A DNA stretch of 64,000 nucleotides from Simmondsia chinensis (GCA_018398585.1 JAGTTD010000024.1:7034071-7098070), one strand, 5' to 3'. Shown: positions 1 through 15,300, counted from the stretch's first letter. A program made the numbers and translations. Notes: a model not told the origin generated them from the sequence alone.

Positions 1-1716
1 CGAGCTTACTGTTCTGCCATATACTGGGCTGCGTTATGTGTGGTCCAATAGGATGGACGGGGATGCTTTCATTCTGAAGCATCTCAATTGGTGTATAGTG
101 AGTGAGGGGTGGCTACGTGCTTTTTCTGCCTCATCAGTCGAGTTCCTCCCGCGCGAGATCTTCTTTGACCATTGTTCGTTTGTAGTTACAGGACTTGGAG
201 AGCGTTGCACATCGCGGCTCCCTTTCAAGTTCTTTAACTTTTGGGCCGATCACATGAAGTTTCTTCCCATGGGTCAGAGGGTATGGGAGTCTAACATTGA
301 TGGCACACTTATGTATCAGCTCACTCAGAAGCTGAAGCAGCTGAAGAGTGAGCTGAAAGCCCTCAATACTAGACATTATAGTCATATCTCGACTACAGTG
401 GTGGCAGCACGAGACGCCTAGGCTGCAGGCCAGAGGGCTTTAAATTTCGATCCTAAGTGCATACTCCTTCGAGTGGAGGAGCGTCATTTATCTCGGGAGT
501 ATTCGAGGCTTTGTAGGGATGAGAAGGCTTTCTATCATCAAAAGTCTCGTATCTAGTGGCTTTCCTTAAGGGATCAGGGTGCCCGATCCTTCCATAAGTT
601 TGTCGTCCATTTGCAGGCTAGAAGCCAACTTTCTTCTGTTGTTCGTCTTTGACGGCGTGAGGACCTATGATAAGGAGGAGATTTCGGAGGCCGGGCTCTC
701 TTATTTTCAGGAGTTGTTGATTGTGCCGAGTGGGTCGCTTCGTGAGGGTATCTCGGGTCTCTTTTAGGCTCGTCTTTCTGAGGATCAGGCTAGACCGTTG
801 ACTCTTCCGATTTCTGATGCTAAGGTGCGGGATGCTCTTTTCTCCACGGGTGATGACAGGGCTCCTGGTCCTGATGGTTATACCTTCCTCTTTTTTAAGA
901 GGGCCTGGGATGTTGTGGGCCGTGATGCAGGTTGTCCATTCATTCTTCCAGTCATGACACATACTAGGCACCCTGAACACTACCCATATCAGTCTGATTC
1001 CAAAGGTGGAGGAATCCCTCCACCGTTGCCGACTACTGCTCAATCTCCTGTTGCAATGTGATCTATAAGTGTATCATTAAGATCGTTGCAAACAGGCTGA
1101 AAAGGGTTCTTCCCTTTCTGATTGATAACTCGCATTCTACCTTTGTTCCTGGGAGGAGAATCTAAGATAGTATTTTGCTCGCTCAGGAGCTCATGCACGG
1201 CTACCACCTTCCGACGGTGTCACCTCGGTTTACTTTGAAGATTGATATTCGCAAGGCACTTGGTACAGTGCATTGGGACTTCATTCCGTCTGCTATGCAT
1301 TGTATGGGTATCCCGGAGGTTATGATTGACTGGGTGCAGAGTGTTTTTCCATAGCCAGGTTCTTAGTCGCTATTAATGGCAAGCTTCAAGGGTTTTTTGG
1401 CACGAGTCAGGGCATTCATCAGGGGGATCCTCTGTCCCCTTGTTCGTCATTGCCATGAAGGGACTTTGGGGTCTTCTTCGCAGTGCTACCTCTAATCCGC
1501 GGTTTCGATTCCACCCACGTCATCATAGTACACAGCTCATACATCTCTGCTTCGCTGATGATCTTATGATTTTTAGTCAGGGGGATGAGGGCAATCTTTC
1601 AGTTATTCGGGGAGAAGTTGTTCCGCTGCACTTCCGGGGCTGTCCTCAAATGCGGTGCAGAGCACAGTCTTCATCACCGGGATTGATTCTGATTCTCAAC
1701 AGCCTACTCTAGATAT
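1..1716 (+). pseudogene. L1-type LINE remnant: endonuclease end plus reverse transcriptase
   Basis: This is the middle of a plant L1-type LINE ORF2, broken by many frameshifts and stops. The piece at 38-421 matches the end of the endonuclease domain and the linker: it reads WSNRMDGDAFILKHL and then FDHCS, where the family normally has SDHCP. From 798 the reverse transcriptase begins with the conserved APGPDGYT motif. It continues in shifted frames through IYKCIIKIVANRLK and QGDPLSP to the catalytic FADD motif near 1551-1562. Homology stops at about 1716, so the rest of RT, RNase H and the 3' tail are missing. The left end runs off the window. Motifs are from family knowledge. The element is clearly dead. 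Confidence 0.9.
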
Positions 1717-3327
1717 TCTATGGTTCACATTTTCACCTATTACCATCATATTTATCATAGTTATTTTGTATAGAGAAAAATTAATTCTCCAACTTTATGT
1801 TGGCAGTTAAACCTTTCAAATTCAGTTTTAAAGTTTAACATGAATTTCATTATGCAATTTGGGCCTTTTATTTGTCTCAAGTAATCATTTCATTCATAAT
1901 CCTTAAAGCACTGCCTCATCGCGACATTGTCTTCACACAAAGAATTCCCACTCCTCTTAATGAGATCTTAAAATTTTTTTTTTTTTAAATTTATTTCAAT
2001 TTTATCGATTCAGCTAAGATTGATACAATCTCCATTGGCAGATTCAAACTTGTCCACTTCAATTGTGCAAATTTATCAAAGATTAGGCTGATTGCCCCAA
2101 GGCAATTTCTCTTAGCTACTCATACTTCAGTTAGGCAAGTTTGAAAAGTCCAAACAGCAGGGCTTCTTATTCATCTTTAGCACCTTGAAGATAACAAAGA
2201 AAAAGACAAAATCCCATCAAATTTCCTATCACCTAAAACCAATCCTTACAAAAGAAGGAAATAATGTCGAATACCACAACGACCAACACCCATCTCCCCT
2301 TAGAAAAGAATATCTTCCAACCTTCCACACCCTTAAATTTTTTCTTCTAACCCCCTCAAGGTCTCGAAAGGACGACTCCCATGTTTAGTTGGGTCTAAGA
2401 AGCCCACACTGATTCCAAGAGAAAATTGACTGCGTTTGGTTCATCTTCAAGCTGTGAAAACCTTTGATTGTAAGTAAGACCCAAGACAAGCCAACGTTTG
2501 TTATCCTTCTCTTTTCAGTAAACAAACCAACAAGTGTTCACTTTCTTGCTTGGCCAGCCTTTTCAGGCTCTATTCTCCTCTCTTTCTGAATTGAATATTA
2601 AAAATATACACATCCAAGTGGGGTCGGCTAGTTGAATTGAAGTTCAAAAGTAAAATACCTGCCGTTAATATACACCAATTGGATTTGGGTCGGGTGATTC
2701 AAATCCATTTGAAGCCATTTTTACATCTAACCCATTCTAAATGGATCGGACGGGACATATACTCCATTAGCTCGGATCCAGATGTCATCCCCAGCAATAA
2801 AAGAGAACATACTAGTCATGAAACAAACTTTTGTCCAGCACTGTATTTCCGGTGAGCAAACAGGGCAGGAAAATAGCGGACATAAATTCAAAACCTTTTT
2901 AACATAAAACCTCAATTTAGGTGTTGCACAATCATGTTGGATCTTTCCAAGAGCTAAACATAAAACATTGAATATTAAAAAAAAAAAAAAAAAATTTTCA
3001 ATATCTTGAACAGGTCGAGACATAGGTAACTAACTATCTTTTGCAAAAAAATATAATTTATGAGGCTATTACAAAAGCACCTCACACGTAAGTGCATAAA
3101 TGCTCACTCAAAATCCATTGCACAAAGATTTGTACACCACGTAACAAACATCAATGCATTTAAACTAAAATGCGAACACATGGCATTTCTTTTTATGTTT
3201 TTCCCCAAATCCCCTAAACTTTCTCCCCCGTGATGAGGACGGTATTCATTCCCAAATCTTGAGTACCATCATGTTGAAACATTACCAGTTGAGCTAACTG
3301 GTACCTTCAATACAAATGGCTTCTATC
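1717..3327. other. Unclassified AT-rich flank, 3' side of TRAPPC2
   Basis: No coding signal is supported here. It should include the 3' UTR of the TRAPPC2 gene, which is transcribed leftwards from 3328. A long A run lies near 2977-2994. At about 3260-3305 (minus strand) there is a weak tRNA-like stretch with an A-box-like TAGCTCAACTGG, possibly an old SINE head. Poly(A) sites could not be placed. Confidence 0.5.
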
Positions 3328-6300
3328 TCACAGATACTTCCTCGCAAGTGCTCGTACTTTGGTGTCAAAATGCGATGATGCAATCCGGGAACCCGGTAAG
3401 TAAAGGGGGTTGAGAAGAGTCTGCAAATTTCCGTTGTGAGATCGATGGCATAACTCGTAAATTAACCAACAATAATCAACGGAACAACAATCTATGGAAT
3501 CATTTGATATCATTTAATCTCAAATTTGGCTCATTTCAGCATATCTAGAGTCAGTTTAGCTTAGCCAAGCTTATTTAAGCTCATTTAGGATGGAGCTTAA
3601 CTCATGTTGGGTAAATGAGCCAACTTAACTCACCTCAAGCTTAAAAAATGCAGCTTTTCGAGCTCAAACCCTTGTTCCCAACCCAACTCTTTGCATGCGC
3701 ACATCACAAGTATACTTATTATATGCCTAGACTATCACAAAACCATCAATTTCACCCCACCCTTAAGGTTCCGTGTCACACAAGGGATTATGAGGCTGAA
3801 AATGAAATTGAGGTCGAGAACTCCAACTCTATTGTTTGATTCACCCATATTAATGGGGATTGCAATTCTACGACTCAATCTCTTAGAATTATGTTTTTAA
3901 CTTAAACTCATACATTCTAATTATTTAGGATGAGAGAAAGGATTGTAATTGCATATTAACTCCCATAAATCAAAACCCAATATCACTCAAATTGATTGAA
4001 CCAAAACCCAAAACGACTCGCAATTGAAAGACCCAACCTGACCTAAAATTTGACTTAAACTCGAAGTAACCCAACTCCAATGACCCATACCCGATCAAAC
4101 TCAATCACAAATCACCCAATCCAATTGACCCAAAACAAGGATGAGCAAAACCCAAAAAGACCCCACTTGACTCGAACCCAACTTTAATGTGATCCAACTA
4201 AGCTGACCCAAAACCCAATTGACACAACTTAATTGACCTAAAACTTGAGATGACTCGAATCCAAAATTTACTCGACCCAACTCTATCCTGACTTCAATTT
4301 TGTGTAGACTCAAGGTAACCCAAAATTCAAATCGATCAACTTAATGAACCTAAACTAAAATGACTCGAGCTTGAAATGACTCTATCAAAGTCAAAACCAA
4401 ACCATGCTAGCATAAATCCCAAAATAACCCAACCTAATGAAGCAAAAATCCGAGATGACTCAAACATCAAACGATTTGGCTTGAATAAAACTAGACCTGA
4501 GCTTAATTGAAACTCAAGCAACTCGAAATGATCTAATCCTACCAAAGCTCGACCCTCAGTGAACCCAAACTGGGAACAATCCATCCCACTAGACCCCAAA
4601 AACTTGAGGTAACTCAAACTACAATTCCAAACCTCTAAGTCTTTTGTTCGTCAAAATAATGGAATTTCAATTTCACCCTAATTCCAATTATATCACAATT
4701 AGAATTAGAATTAAAAATGTACTTCCACAGTGCAACTACAATTTCAAGTGTCAACCAGTCTTATAGTTGCCATGTACATATATTTTGAATGCACTCATTT
4801 CTAAACTTATTTTCCCTTGTGTACCCGCACATCAAATGCAACATTCTAATTGCCACTACATGTTTGCACTTGTGGACTACGAAACACTAAATACATTCTA
4901 ACCCCTAATGCAACAAAACAGTAAAAGAACAAGAAAATAATTCTAAATAAAAGATTTAAAAAGTTCCCAACATCCGTGTAAACTTGCATGTAAGCGTCCT
5001 ACAAACCGTAATCTAATTGTCCAGACAAAAGCCACTACAAAAATTTAGACGGAGCACAATGTTTCCAGCAAGACGCTAGACGCCGCCTTCATATTTGAAA
5101 AGCACGTCCCCTATACTTAATGGTTAAGAGAACAAAACTCTCAATAAACTGCTCGTATTCGAAAATAATTATGACTGATTAATGTTTGTTTTGAGAGATG
5201 AACAAGCACACAAGCTAAACAAGGTGAGTCTCAAACAAGTGGGTGCTCAACTCGTTGAAGTTCATGAACACTTTGTTAATGGCTCTTTAAGAGCTTGTTA
5301 ACCACTTGATGTTCTATTTTGAGCTTTGTGTTCTTCTTGCACTCCCTGCACCCTTCGTCCTCTTCTCATCTCTCTCAACAATTGCTCACTTCACTTGCAA
5401 AATCAACATCAATATGGCATCAAAGCAGCATGAATTCCATTGCATGTAGTATTAGTCCTTTCCTTTTTGGTTCATTGTTGTTTCTCAACAATCAATTCTT
5501 GCCCAAGGAAAATATTGAGCGAGTTCGGGCTCAATTTTGAACTTAATCATCTCCGATATCAACATTGCACAACAGATGGCTGAATGCGTGAACAGAAATA
5601 CAGGGGCCACTCTTGTGACTCAAACTTTAATTGGCAGTGCAAATTTAGTATCCGGACGAGCTCTATGGACATTGTGCTCTAGAAGATTGGTTTCGTATGG
5701 CAAAATCAAGTAGCCAAAGAAGTCAGATGCAACCTATCAAGACTGGCTAAGGTGTGACAAGAAGTTGATGTCCTAGATTGTAAGCTTTGTTCCAGTCAAA
5801 AGATATTGGTCCTAGAATACTATATGAGAGCTGTGCAAAGGAGGTATTCGACGAAATCAAGCAGAGTTATACAGAAAGCAATAGACCAAAGATATTCCAA
5901 TTGAAGAGAACAATTTCTACGTTGAAGCAAGGTAAAAATATTTTGCTAGATTAAAATCTCTATGGGATGAATACTAGGCTTACGACCCTCTGCCAGACAC
6001 CAATCATGTTTTGTTGATTGGTGAAAAGATTGGTAGGTGGATAGAAGTGAGATGATGTAAAGGTATTTCTTGTGGAATGAAAGATGAATAGTCATCCATT
6101 CAGAAACAAGTTCTCCTCGTGGAGCCACCACAAAGTATAAACATTGTACTCTCCAAATAAGAGCAACAACTCAAGCTCCATCAGATAAGAAACATTGACG
6201 ATGCCTTCGCCGCGTTAAACAAGGCATAGGCTAGCAAATGATCCAACAAAATAGGTCCAAGGGTCCGCCAATTTGTAATCACCATGGTAACATTGGCCAG

Positions 6301-9300
6301 ATGGTAGAGGAATGTTTTAAGTCGCCAAGTTTCCATCCGAAAGGGAAGTCATCACCACCTACAGTTGTGACTAAAGCTGGTTCCAGTGGTCCTACTGCTG
6401 ATGAAAAAAGGTTGCAGTAATGAAGGAAACACCATCCTTTGTTTCTACTCCGTCCAATGGAGTGCTCCACACAAATGCTTTTCCGATACAAAAAACAGCC
6501 CCATTCCCTTTACTCCGGCGTGGCCCTTGTAGTAAAAAAATGTTGGCCCACTTTCGCCTCACTCAGCTTCTCAAGGAAATATAGTCCCTGGGGTTACACC
6601 AAGAGCCTGAGGCGAGGCTATTACCTCAACCAATTTGGCCAGTTTTGATACATACCAAACTTTTTGCTTTTATAACACATTTGAACGCGCCACTGAACAT
6701 TGGCCAAAATTAACCAATATACCTGGATCATGGAGTTTGCGGCTACAAACCATAACTTAATGACCGGTCAATGTTTACTATTTGAACAGATGCGATTAAC
6801 ACTTCAGTGAAGTTTCCCAACTCATCATCAACATTTTCTGACCTTGCTTCATTCAAGATTGCAGTTTCCAAAATAATTGGGAAGGGTGTTAAGGTCAGGG
6901 GCCTCTTCAACAGTTTGCAGATTTCACCTTTTAAATCCCTTTGTCACAAGTGGCATCGTGCTCCACTTCTCTGCACAGTGCACCTTTTACTACTGTTTCT
7001 GCCCCAGGGCATTGGCATCAATGCCTAAGTCACCCATCTGATAACGTATTCATGTTACGCCTATAACTTTGCGTAAAAATAATAACTATGATTTGTCCAC
7101 TCGTGAAGCAAAGACGATTACCTTCTACATGTAACAATTATTCTTCACAAACACCATTTAAACTAATTAATTGTGATACCAGGGAACCTTTCCACGTAGC
7201 TACCATCAATAATTATTCTTTTTCTTCTATCCATAATCATACGCATAACAATTGGGCATATACGATGAGCCAGAAATCATAAGTAGGGAGCCTCATATTT
7301 TTATTCAATAGTCCAAACTCAATATAAAATAAAAATAAAAAGCATCCAAAGTGACAATAGGATCGAGTTTCCATTATGGCCTTTTTTCAAAACACATGGT
7401 CTTCACTAGCTGTCCTATGTAGACACACCAGAACAAAATTCGGTGTTGAAGTGTAAACACCCACACCTTTTAAATGTTCCTAGAACCCTACATTTCCAGT
7501 TTAATGTACGACTTAATTTTTATGGGGATTGTACACTTAAGAGTGGTTCACCTAATCAATCACTTGCCCACGCCCTCGTTGCATCACCGCTCACCACTTG
7601 AGGCTCTCTAAGTGTCAATCCCAATATATGATCACTTACGTGTTTTTGGTTGTCTTTGCGTATATCCATCATTTAGTCTTTTCAACATAAATTTTCCTCC
7701 AAAACCCGAGTATGCATTTTTATCGGCTCCAATTTTTGAAAAGAAGAAGCAAAGTTTTTCATGAGAATGCATTCCCATTCTTGAATCGTGATCCCCATCT
7801 TGACCCTTCACTCACCTAGGCTTTTCAGTTCCTCATTATAATTCCCTACCTATAAGGGGAAAACTACCCCACGTGATCATCCGATAGTGGAATCACCACC
7901 TTCCACATCAGTGTTCGCAACAACTAGCCTTCCCACACCTGTTAGTCCTCCGTACGTAGACGAAAACCAACTCTCCGCTTTACCTGCCCTTCGGTGCAGT
8001 CCTAGAACTATGCAGCCACCGTGGTATTAACGTGATTTTGACTGTCAAGTGTCACCTTGTTGATTCCTCCACCGCTGAAAAAGCCTCAACATCCAACCCT
8101 CTTTCTAGGATACTTTCTTGTGATCGCCTTTATGAGTCATACCATCATCACAACCTAGCAGTGTCTTCCCATGTAGAGCCCATCCATGTTGAAGCCCTTA
8201 AAAACCCTCAATGGCACATTGCAAAGTAGCAGAACTGGATTCTCTCGAAGCGAATCCTACATGGTCTCCTGTACCTCTTCCTCCGGGTAAGAAGGCTACT
8301 AGGTCTAAATGAATGTTTAAACGTATAAATGAATGCTTAAAGTTAAATACAAATACAATTCCAATGGCTCTATTGAACGACATAAAGACCGTTGCAGCTA
8401 GAGGTTTACTTATAAAAATGTGCATTTCTTTGATACCTTGTAACTTGTTGCAAACCTAACCACAATTTGAACTCTTTTGGCTTTCACTTCCATCCAAACT
8501 AGCATCTTCCAGAGCTTGATGTCACTAATCCTTTTCTCCATGGATACTTCCATTATGAGGTCTACACGACGACTCCACCGGGTGGTCAGCTTAACGGGGT
8601 GTTGGGACCTTTTGTTTTGCACAAGAGTCTCCATGGGCTTCGGCAAGCCAGTCAATAGTAGTTTGCAAAGCGGTTTCTCACTTAGTTACCCATGGGTTTT
8701 ACCCAGTCCAAGTACGACTACAGCCTCTTTACACATACCCGTGGATCTTCTTTCATACTCTTACTTGTATATGTCAATAACAGCATTGTTGCTACCAACG
8801 GTTTGGATGCCGCCAATACCCTCAAAACGACATTTGATGCCCAATTCCATCTCAAAAGACCTTGAACCCAACCCACCCCTTTCTCTCTCTCCAAACACAA
8901 AAAAACGATATTTTCTTGGTCTTGAGGTAGCATGTCAAACCTCCGGGTTTACCTTGTCACCATAGCCATGGATCCAAATATTTCTCTTTCAAAAGACTAG
9001 CGAGATCCAATACCCAATCTAATACTTTATCACCCTTATTGGAAAGTTTTTATATCTAACAATCACAAGTCTTGACATCTCCTATTCCATTCATAAGCGT
9101 AGTCAATTTCTTTCCTCTGCCAGCTTACCTCTTTTACAAACCACTTTCCGAATTCTCAAATATCTTAAGCACACACCTAGTCAAGGGCATTTCTATTTTC
9201 CTCTTCCTCCCTTCACCTCACTGCCTTTGATGATGTCAATCGAGAAATCTTCCTGGACACCAAACATTTAGTCATAAGTTTGTGAATTTTTCGCATTCTC

Positions 9301-12300
9301 TCCCAATAGCCTGGAAATCTAAGAAACAGCAGCCTGTGTCTTGTTCTTCAGTAGAAGCTTAATATCACAGCATTGCTGCAGCTAAGTGTTAATCAATTTG
9401 GCTCACTTCGACGTCCTGCATTACCTTGTTGCTTTATTGTTTCATTTTTGTTAAGGACTGGGGGCCCTAGGGTAGCACCCTAAAGCAATAAGACTATGTT
9501 CCTCCCTCGCCTCCTACGAGACCCTGCTTTGGTAGGAGCCTTTGGGAAACTGGGTTTGTTGTATAAATGTATATAAGCCCCCTATACACTTCACTCAAAA
9601 ACCCCATTTTTAAAAAACAAACAAAGCATATAGAGATGCTGTTCAAAAATAAAGCATACAGAGATAGATCTTTATTTGATGGAGACGAGGTTTAGGAAGT
9701 TTTTCTTAAGGTTTTGCATATTGGATCTTTTAACAACTGGCTGATTGTCTAACTAAACATAGTCTGATCCAAGACTCTTGTTTGTCTTCACAAGTCGGGT
9801 GTATCTAATATATATACTCTAACTTGAGGAGGCCTATTACAACTTTTTAGTATTTTTTGTACTTTAGATATTTTTCTATTTTCAATTGTTATATATATAT
9901 ATATATATATTTTCCATGAGGGATTTTTGTTTGTAAGGCCAAGGTGTTATCCAACTGCCTTTGTGTTGTTATATTTGTTAGATAAGTCTGTTAGGCTCAT
10001 AGTTGCACAAAGCGGGAGCGACAGCGGGGCAGTGGGCAATCATAAAAGTTTCTAAGGTTGGGAGCACTAATATTACCAATAATAGAGATATAAAAAAGGT
10101 AATGAAATGTTATCAATTGAGCCGTTAAAGCATAAATATCAAAACAAAATCTATATTAATTAATAATCAAGAAATCCAAGTATTCCAATAAATAAGATCT
10201 AGAAAATTGACTCCAACATGTCCATGCAATTCAATTATTCTTTAAAATCGAGTGATATACTTAACCAACAAACCATTTAATAAGTATTTTCTTATCGAAA
10301 TGCTCTCATGATTGTTCGAATCATGTTCCGTCGAGTTTGATACACGTAGGAAACGTGAATCTGACACTGAAATGTGGAATTGCGTTTCTGAAGTGTGGAG
10401 TGTTAGCATTTTTTCCTGCAACTATGGTTGGGCTCATTTTGGTAGTTTTTTTACCAGAGTCCTTTGGCCTATTGATTGCTTCTTCCCCTCCAAAGTTTTC
10501 CGCATTCTAGTAATAACAACTAGGTTTTTCCCGTGCGATGCACGAGTTCTTTTTGTTACCTACCTCTTTTGTTCTTTTTCTTTTTTTTTTTTTTTGGGTG
10601 GGGTGGTCTTTGTAAATTGTCTCAATGAATTGAATTCCTTTAAGTTGCCGGGTTTGAAGGCAAAATCCGATAAGGCTAGGCACCCTTGACTTGATTGGAA
10701 ATCATGGCTTTATTATTGTAATTACATCACATAATTTAGTTCATTTCTAGCTTTCACGGTATTCTAATAGAAGATACCTATTTATTGCCAAAATAATTTA
10801 TTCTACTAATATCTTTGGTCCAAAAATTTGTATTTTTGTGATCTTTGAATACAGTAATTGGAAAACATCATAATATTACCTTTGAGCTCTAAAAATCCCA
10901 TTTTATTTTATTTTTTTGGATTTTATTTCATAATTTTAGTTATTTTAATTCATTAGATGATTAGGAGCATTTTTCATTTTCCATTAAACATAAAATCCGG
11001 GAGAATTTTTTCTCTAATATTTTTTTAGAAATTTGTCCCAACTATTTTTTTTTTAACTTTACATATCTTTTTTGTTGGTACTTTCTTTTTCATCTTAATG
11101 TATTTATATTTAGAAATGTGTTATTTTTCTTTTTCGCAATTGAAACGCTTAAACCTCATCGAAATTTTATGTTTGGTCCAAGTCTATTTGTTACATCTAA
11201 TCTTTCATATACTATTCTATGACTAAACGCTTAAATGTCTATTTACTAATTATATTTTATTAATGTATGCCTTAAATGAAGTTATATAGCCTTATACTAT
11301 TGTTTATTGTTGGTGGTTCATTGATTTAGCATAAAATTCATTTTCACCGTATTTTAATGGATGATACCTATATATTACCAAAGTAATGTGTCTTAATAAT
11401 AATTTGTGGTAAAATAATATGTATTTGTTGTACGCTATGAAATGAAATATAATAATTGAAATGCAAAATATTTACATTTCTAAAATTTTAAAAATCACAT
11501 TTTAGTTTTATAAGGTATGATTTCATAGCTATGTTATGTTTAATTTATTACTTTCTTAGTTTCATTTTTTATTTTTTCACTTATTGCCGAAAATTATGAA
11601 GATTTTTTTCTTCTGTTTCAATGTTTTTCTAACTTTTATTTTTTAATATTCTTTAGCTTTGTATTTTTTTAATGTTTTTATGAAAAGTTCTTTAACTTGG
11701 TCTATTTTACATTAAGAAAAGTGACTAAGAATAGAATATATGCTTGTGTTACATAATAATTGAAACAATAACATTCAGAATATAGATTTACGCACCAATA
11801 AGAAGACACTAAACATGAGTTAAAAGAAATAGTGTGTTAGTGCTTCTATTTTAAAGCTCTTAAGTTGTGCTAAAATTAAGAAAAATATTAAATATGATTT
11901 TACCTGGATCTGATACTGCTACCTCTTTTTGATTCCCTGCATGAAATTTGTAGCATTCCTCTTTGAAAATGAAGATGTTGTACTAACATTAAGGTAATAT
12001 TAGGTGTGTTTGTAAAGTAATTTGCTCATGGCTTCGATTATTTTTTGACTTTCTTTTAGTTGGATATGTACAGCCTTTATATCCCTATGTTTTCTAATTT
12101 TTAAATTCCAATACTGTAGATTTGTAGTAATGAATTCTTTTTATGATGTAAGTGATTGTCCATTATTATTCAATAATGCAGGTTTTTTGTAACCATCTTT
12201 CATTATTTATTGGGTTGAAGATAATGCAATTCAAAGCTATATAATGAAGGCTTATTCTTTTCTTTATTTTTATATATGATTTAGAATTTAAATAGTTGCA

Positions 12301-15300
12301 GTGCTCAGAATGCAATTGAAAGATGTGCTTTAATTTTTTGACCCTTTAATTTTTCTTTTTTTTTTTTAATTTTTGTTCAAATTTAAAGTTATATCTTGTT
12401 CTTTTTCTTTTGATTTTATGTGAACTATGTTTTTTTATTTGTTTTGATTTAGTTATGTAAAACTGTTTTTTTTTTTTTTCTTTTTAGTGATTTTACACAA
12501 ATTTTGTTTGTTATTTCTTTTGATTTAGTTGTGTAAGAGGGAGGTGAAGAGACAACAACAACAGATCCAATGCCTAAAGAACTCCGGCATAGGGGTGAGA
12601 TGTACGCAACCTTACCTCTTCAAGGTGTAACTCTTATGAGAGATTGTTTCCAAGGACCCCCAACCTAAAAAGCATCAAGCATAAAGCATGAAAGCATACA
12701 AGCATAAAAGCATGAGAGCATGAGAATATGAAAGCATGGGAGCATACAAGCATACAAACATCTAGGTGTACGAGGTGTACAATCATAGACAGACACATAG
12801 CAAGCCTATATAGAGTACAAAGCAGCGAATAAGCTGAAAAGAGTAGGCAAACAGCAGCAGCAAGGCAAAGAGAGGGAGTTGAAGAGAGGGCTCATAGAAA
12901 TACTTGGTTTTGGAATTAGAAGGTTTTGATGGAAAGGGGGTTCCTTCCAATAATATATTAGATAGATTAGTTGAGTGAGAGAAACATGAAGGGACGGCTC
13001 ATGAAAATGCTTGTTTAGGAATTAAGGGGTCTTGGTGGAGAGGGTGTCTTTGCAATAATATATAGCTTTCTTCTTTAGGCTCTATGTTCTTCCAGTGCTC
13101 GTTATTCTTTTTTTTCATTTTTCTCTAAATATTCCTCAAGTCGCTTGCAAAATCAAACATCAATAGTTTTATCACTCCTTCCTTGCTACCTCAACACCAC
13201 CATCTGGTTGTTCTCACGGGTATCATAAACAGAAGAGAGGTTAAAATTTATCAAAGCAGCCTACCCACCCATTGTTGTCAAAAATATAGTTGCAAGAAAT
13301 GCCTAAAATGTCAATGTATTAACGCCAGAAATTTGATTTCACATGAAAAAAATTAAATTTCCATTTGGAAAAGCATATTGAGCTCAGAGAAATGAGATTC
13401 AACTAGAAATTGAATTGTTTGGATAAAGAGAGAAGGGGAGGAAGGGAAGGGGGGGGGGGGGGGTGGCGGGCCTAATGTAGGTTGATTCATTTTTCTAGGC
13501 TTATCTGATGACTTTTTATCTAATTGAATAACATGAAAAAAAAGAATTTTACATGCTAGGTTCAGTTTTCTCAATCTTATCCGTTAGAATTTTAGAGTAG
13601 AACTGTGACTCAATTTTCTTGGTTAGTACCATACTAATGACAATCCAGTAGTTTTCTAACATATCAAATATATTTACTACAAATGTTCCATCCCCACTAA
13701 TAACCTTAGAAAATTCTATGACTACTTGCTCCCCTGTTCTAGTTCTCACTCCTGTTTCATCTCTCTGCAACCGTGGTTAAGAAAAGAACAGGAGAAAGAG
13801 ATCATGAGCTGATATTCATTTTCAATTACACAGTCTAAAAGAGCTAGTCTTACCTTCTACTAAACCCCTAAACTCTTGTTGAGAACAATCACACAAAATC
13901 AAACACCACATCAGATTTTTCATGGAAATCTTCTCTGCTCTTGACTGTAAAATTGCGAGACCTAAACGGGTGTCTTATCCACTATGAAAATTTTGGGATT
14001 ACAATTTATAATCATAATCTAAAACCTATCCTCATAATAATCTCATCACAAAAGTAACTTTTGCACGCCTACCATAAAACCTCCCATATGCAACATTTGG
14101 ACAGAAAGCATTGCAATACCGCAGTCAAATCATCCCAGCATATACCTCTCATGCTCGATTAGGACACACTTAAACCATCGGGACATGGTTGTCTTCATGC
14201 TTGGTCATGGTTTTTTAAAGAACATAAATTGCTTTTAAGACTTATGGTAGCAACACATGAATTATCATCTACGCAATCATTAACTTTTATGTTGATAGAA
14301 ATCTTTATCTTTCAATAAATAAAATGCACTATATATGTATTGTAAAAGCCACTAAAATTAACCTTAAACAACGGTTAATTTGGTAACAACTAGCTTGAGA
14401 TCTTTCACATTCTGTTATGTTGTATGATGATCCTCACTTGATTCCATGCCTTTTCCAACTTCCAGCCATCTCACTAAACCAAGTCCTCCTATACGCAGCT
14501 ACCAAAAATTTCATATATGATGGTGAAGCATCACCATCATCATACTGGGAAACGAGCAACCTAAGGAATAAGGTAAGCAGTAATATGGAGGGCTATTTGT
14601 GACACCACCCTAAAAATAAGTTAAAGACATGAACACTACAGTAAGTAATTGACAAGTGGTGTATGTTCAATAATTACATAAAGGGAAGCGCAAAGTTCAA
14701 TTCAGTAATCTGTTACTGTTCGTGCAATTCGTTCTATAAAGGGAAAGGCAGAAGAAGCGTACCTTTATATATAACTCATGGACCTCCTGAAAGAAACTTT
14801 TCACTCCATCTTCATTTCGTGAATCATGAAGTAGCATAAATCGCGTGTGTATGAATTGGTTAAAGAAGATCCAGAGCTGAACTAAGTTACAAGGTAATTA
14901 ACGGACAGGAAAGGAGAATGCCAAATCGAAAATACAGAGAACAAATGCACAGCACAATTTACCACTAACATGGAAAATGCCAGGAGAAAACCTTAACGGG
15001 TTTAGAAAGTTTGAAGCAATTAATGATATTTGCGCCTTTGATACATGCAATAAACAAATCATCAGAAGCCTGACAACGTATGTTGTTCAATGGTTTAGAA
15101 AAATAAAATTCCTAACAGCATATGCTGTTCATTAGTATATATATCGAGTCAGACTCAGCTGACACAGATTTACAATAGCCATTCTGCAATTTCCCCAAAA
15201 GCTGCAGAATGAATTCTCGCATATACAAAGTTCAAACCTCATTAGCAAGCTACAATTTATATCCATTTCATGCAAATCAATTTCCTGTTCCCTTCGTGTT

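Larger units (their letters stand above)
3421..14762 (-). other. TRAPPC2 intron 4, about 11.3 kb, transposon-filled
   Basis: The intron starts GTACGC after the LYIK codons and ends TTTGCAG before the last exon. It contains a degenerate ACCCAA-type repeat, a decayed Copia element, an RTE LINE tail inside that element, a Helitron-like repeat, an RTE tail with TSD and several simple repeats. The stretches 9950-10500, 11800-12535 and 13170-14760 show nothing I can classify beyond AT-rich sequence and a G run near 13449-13463. A Copia-LTR-like fragment may lie near 13030-13170, since it resembles the LTR end at 5330-5412. Confidence 0.85.

Noticed and set aside
7030..7900. Integrase domain of the Copia remnant in intron 4
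   Set aside because: It should lie here by position, but no HHCC or DDE motif could be read in any frame, so I did not claim it.
8198..8933. Minus-strand frames opposite the Copia RT region
   Set aside because: They are antisense to clear Copia RT similarity on the plus strand and have no motifs of their own.
13449..13463. G-quadruplex regulatory site
   Set aside because: It is a single long G homopolymer in an intron, more likely slippage or a sequencing artefact. There is nothing else to support function.
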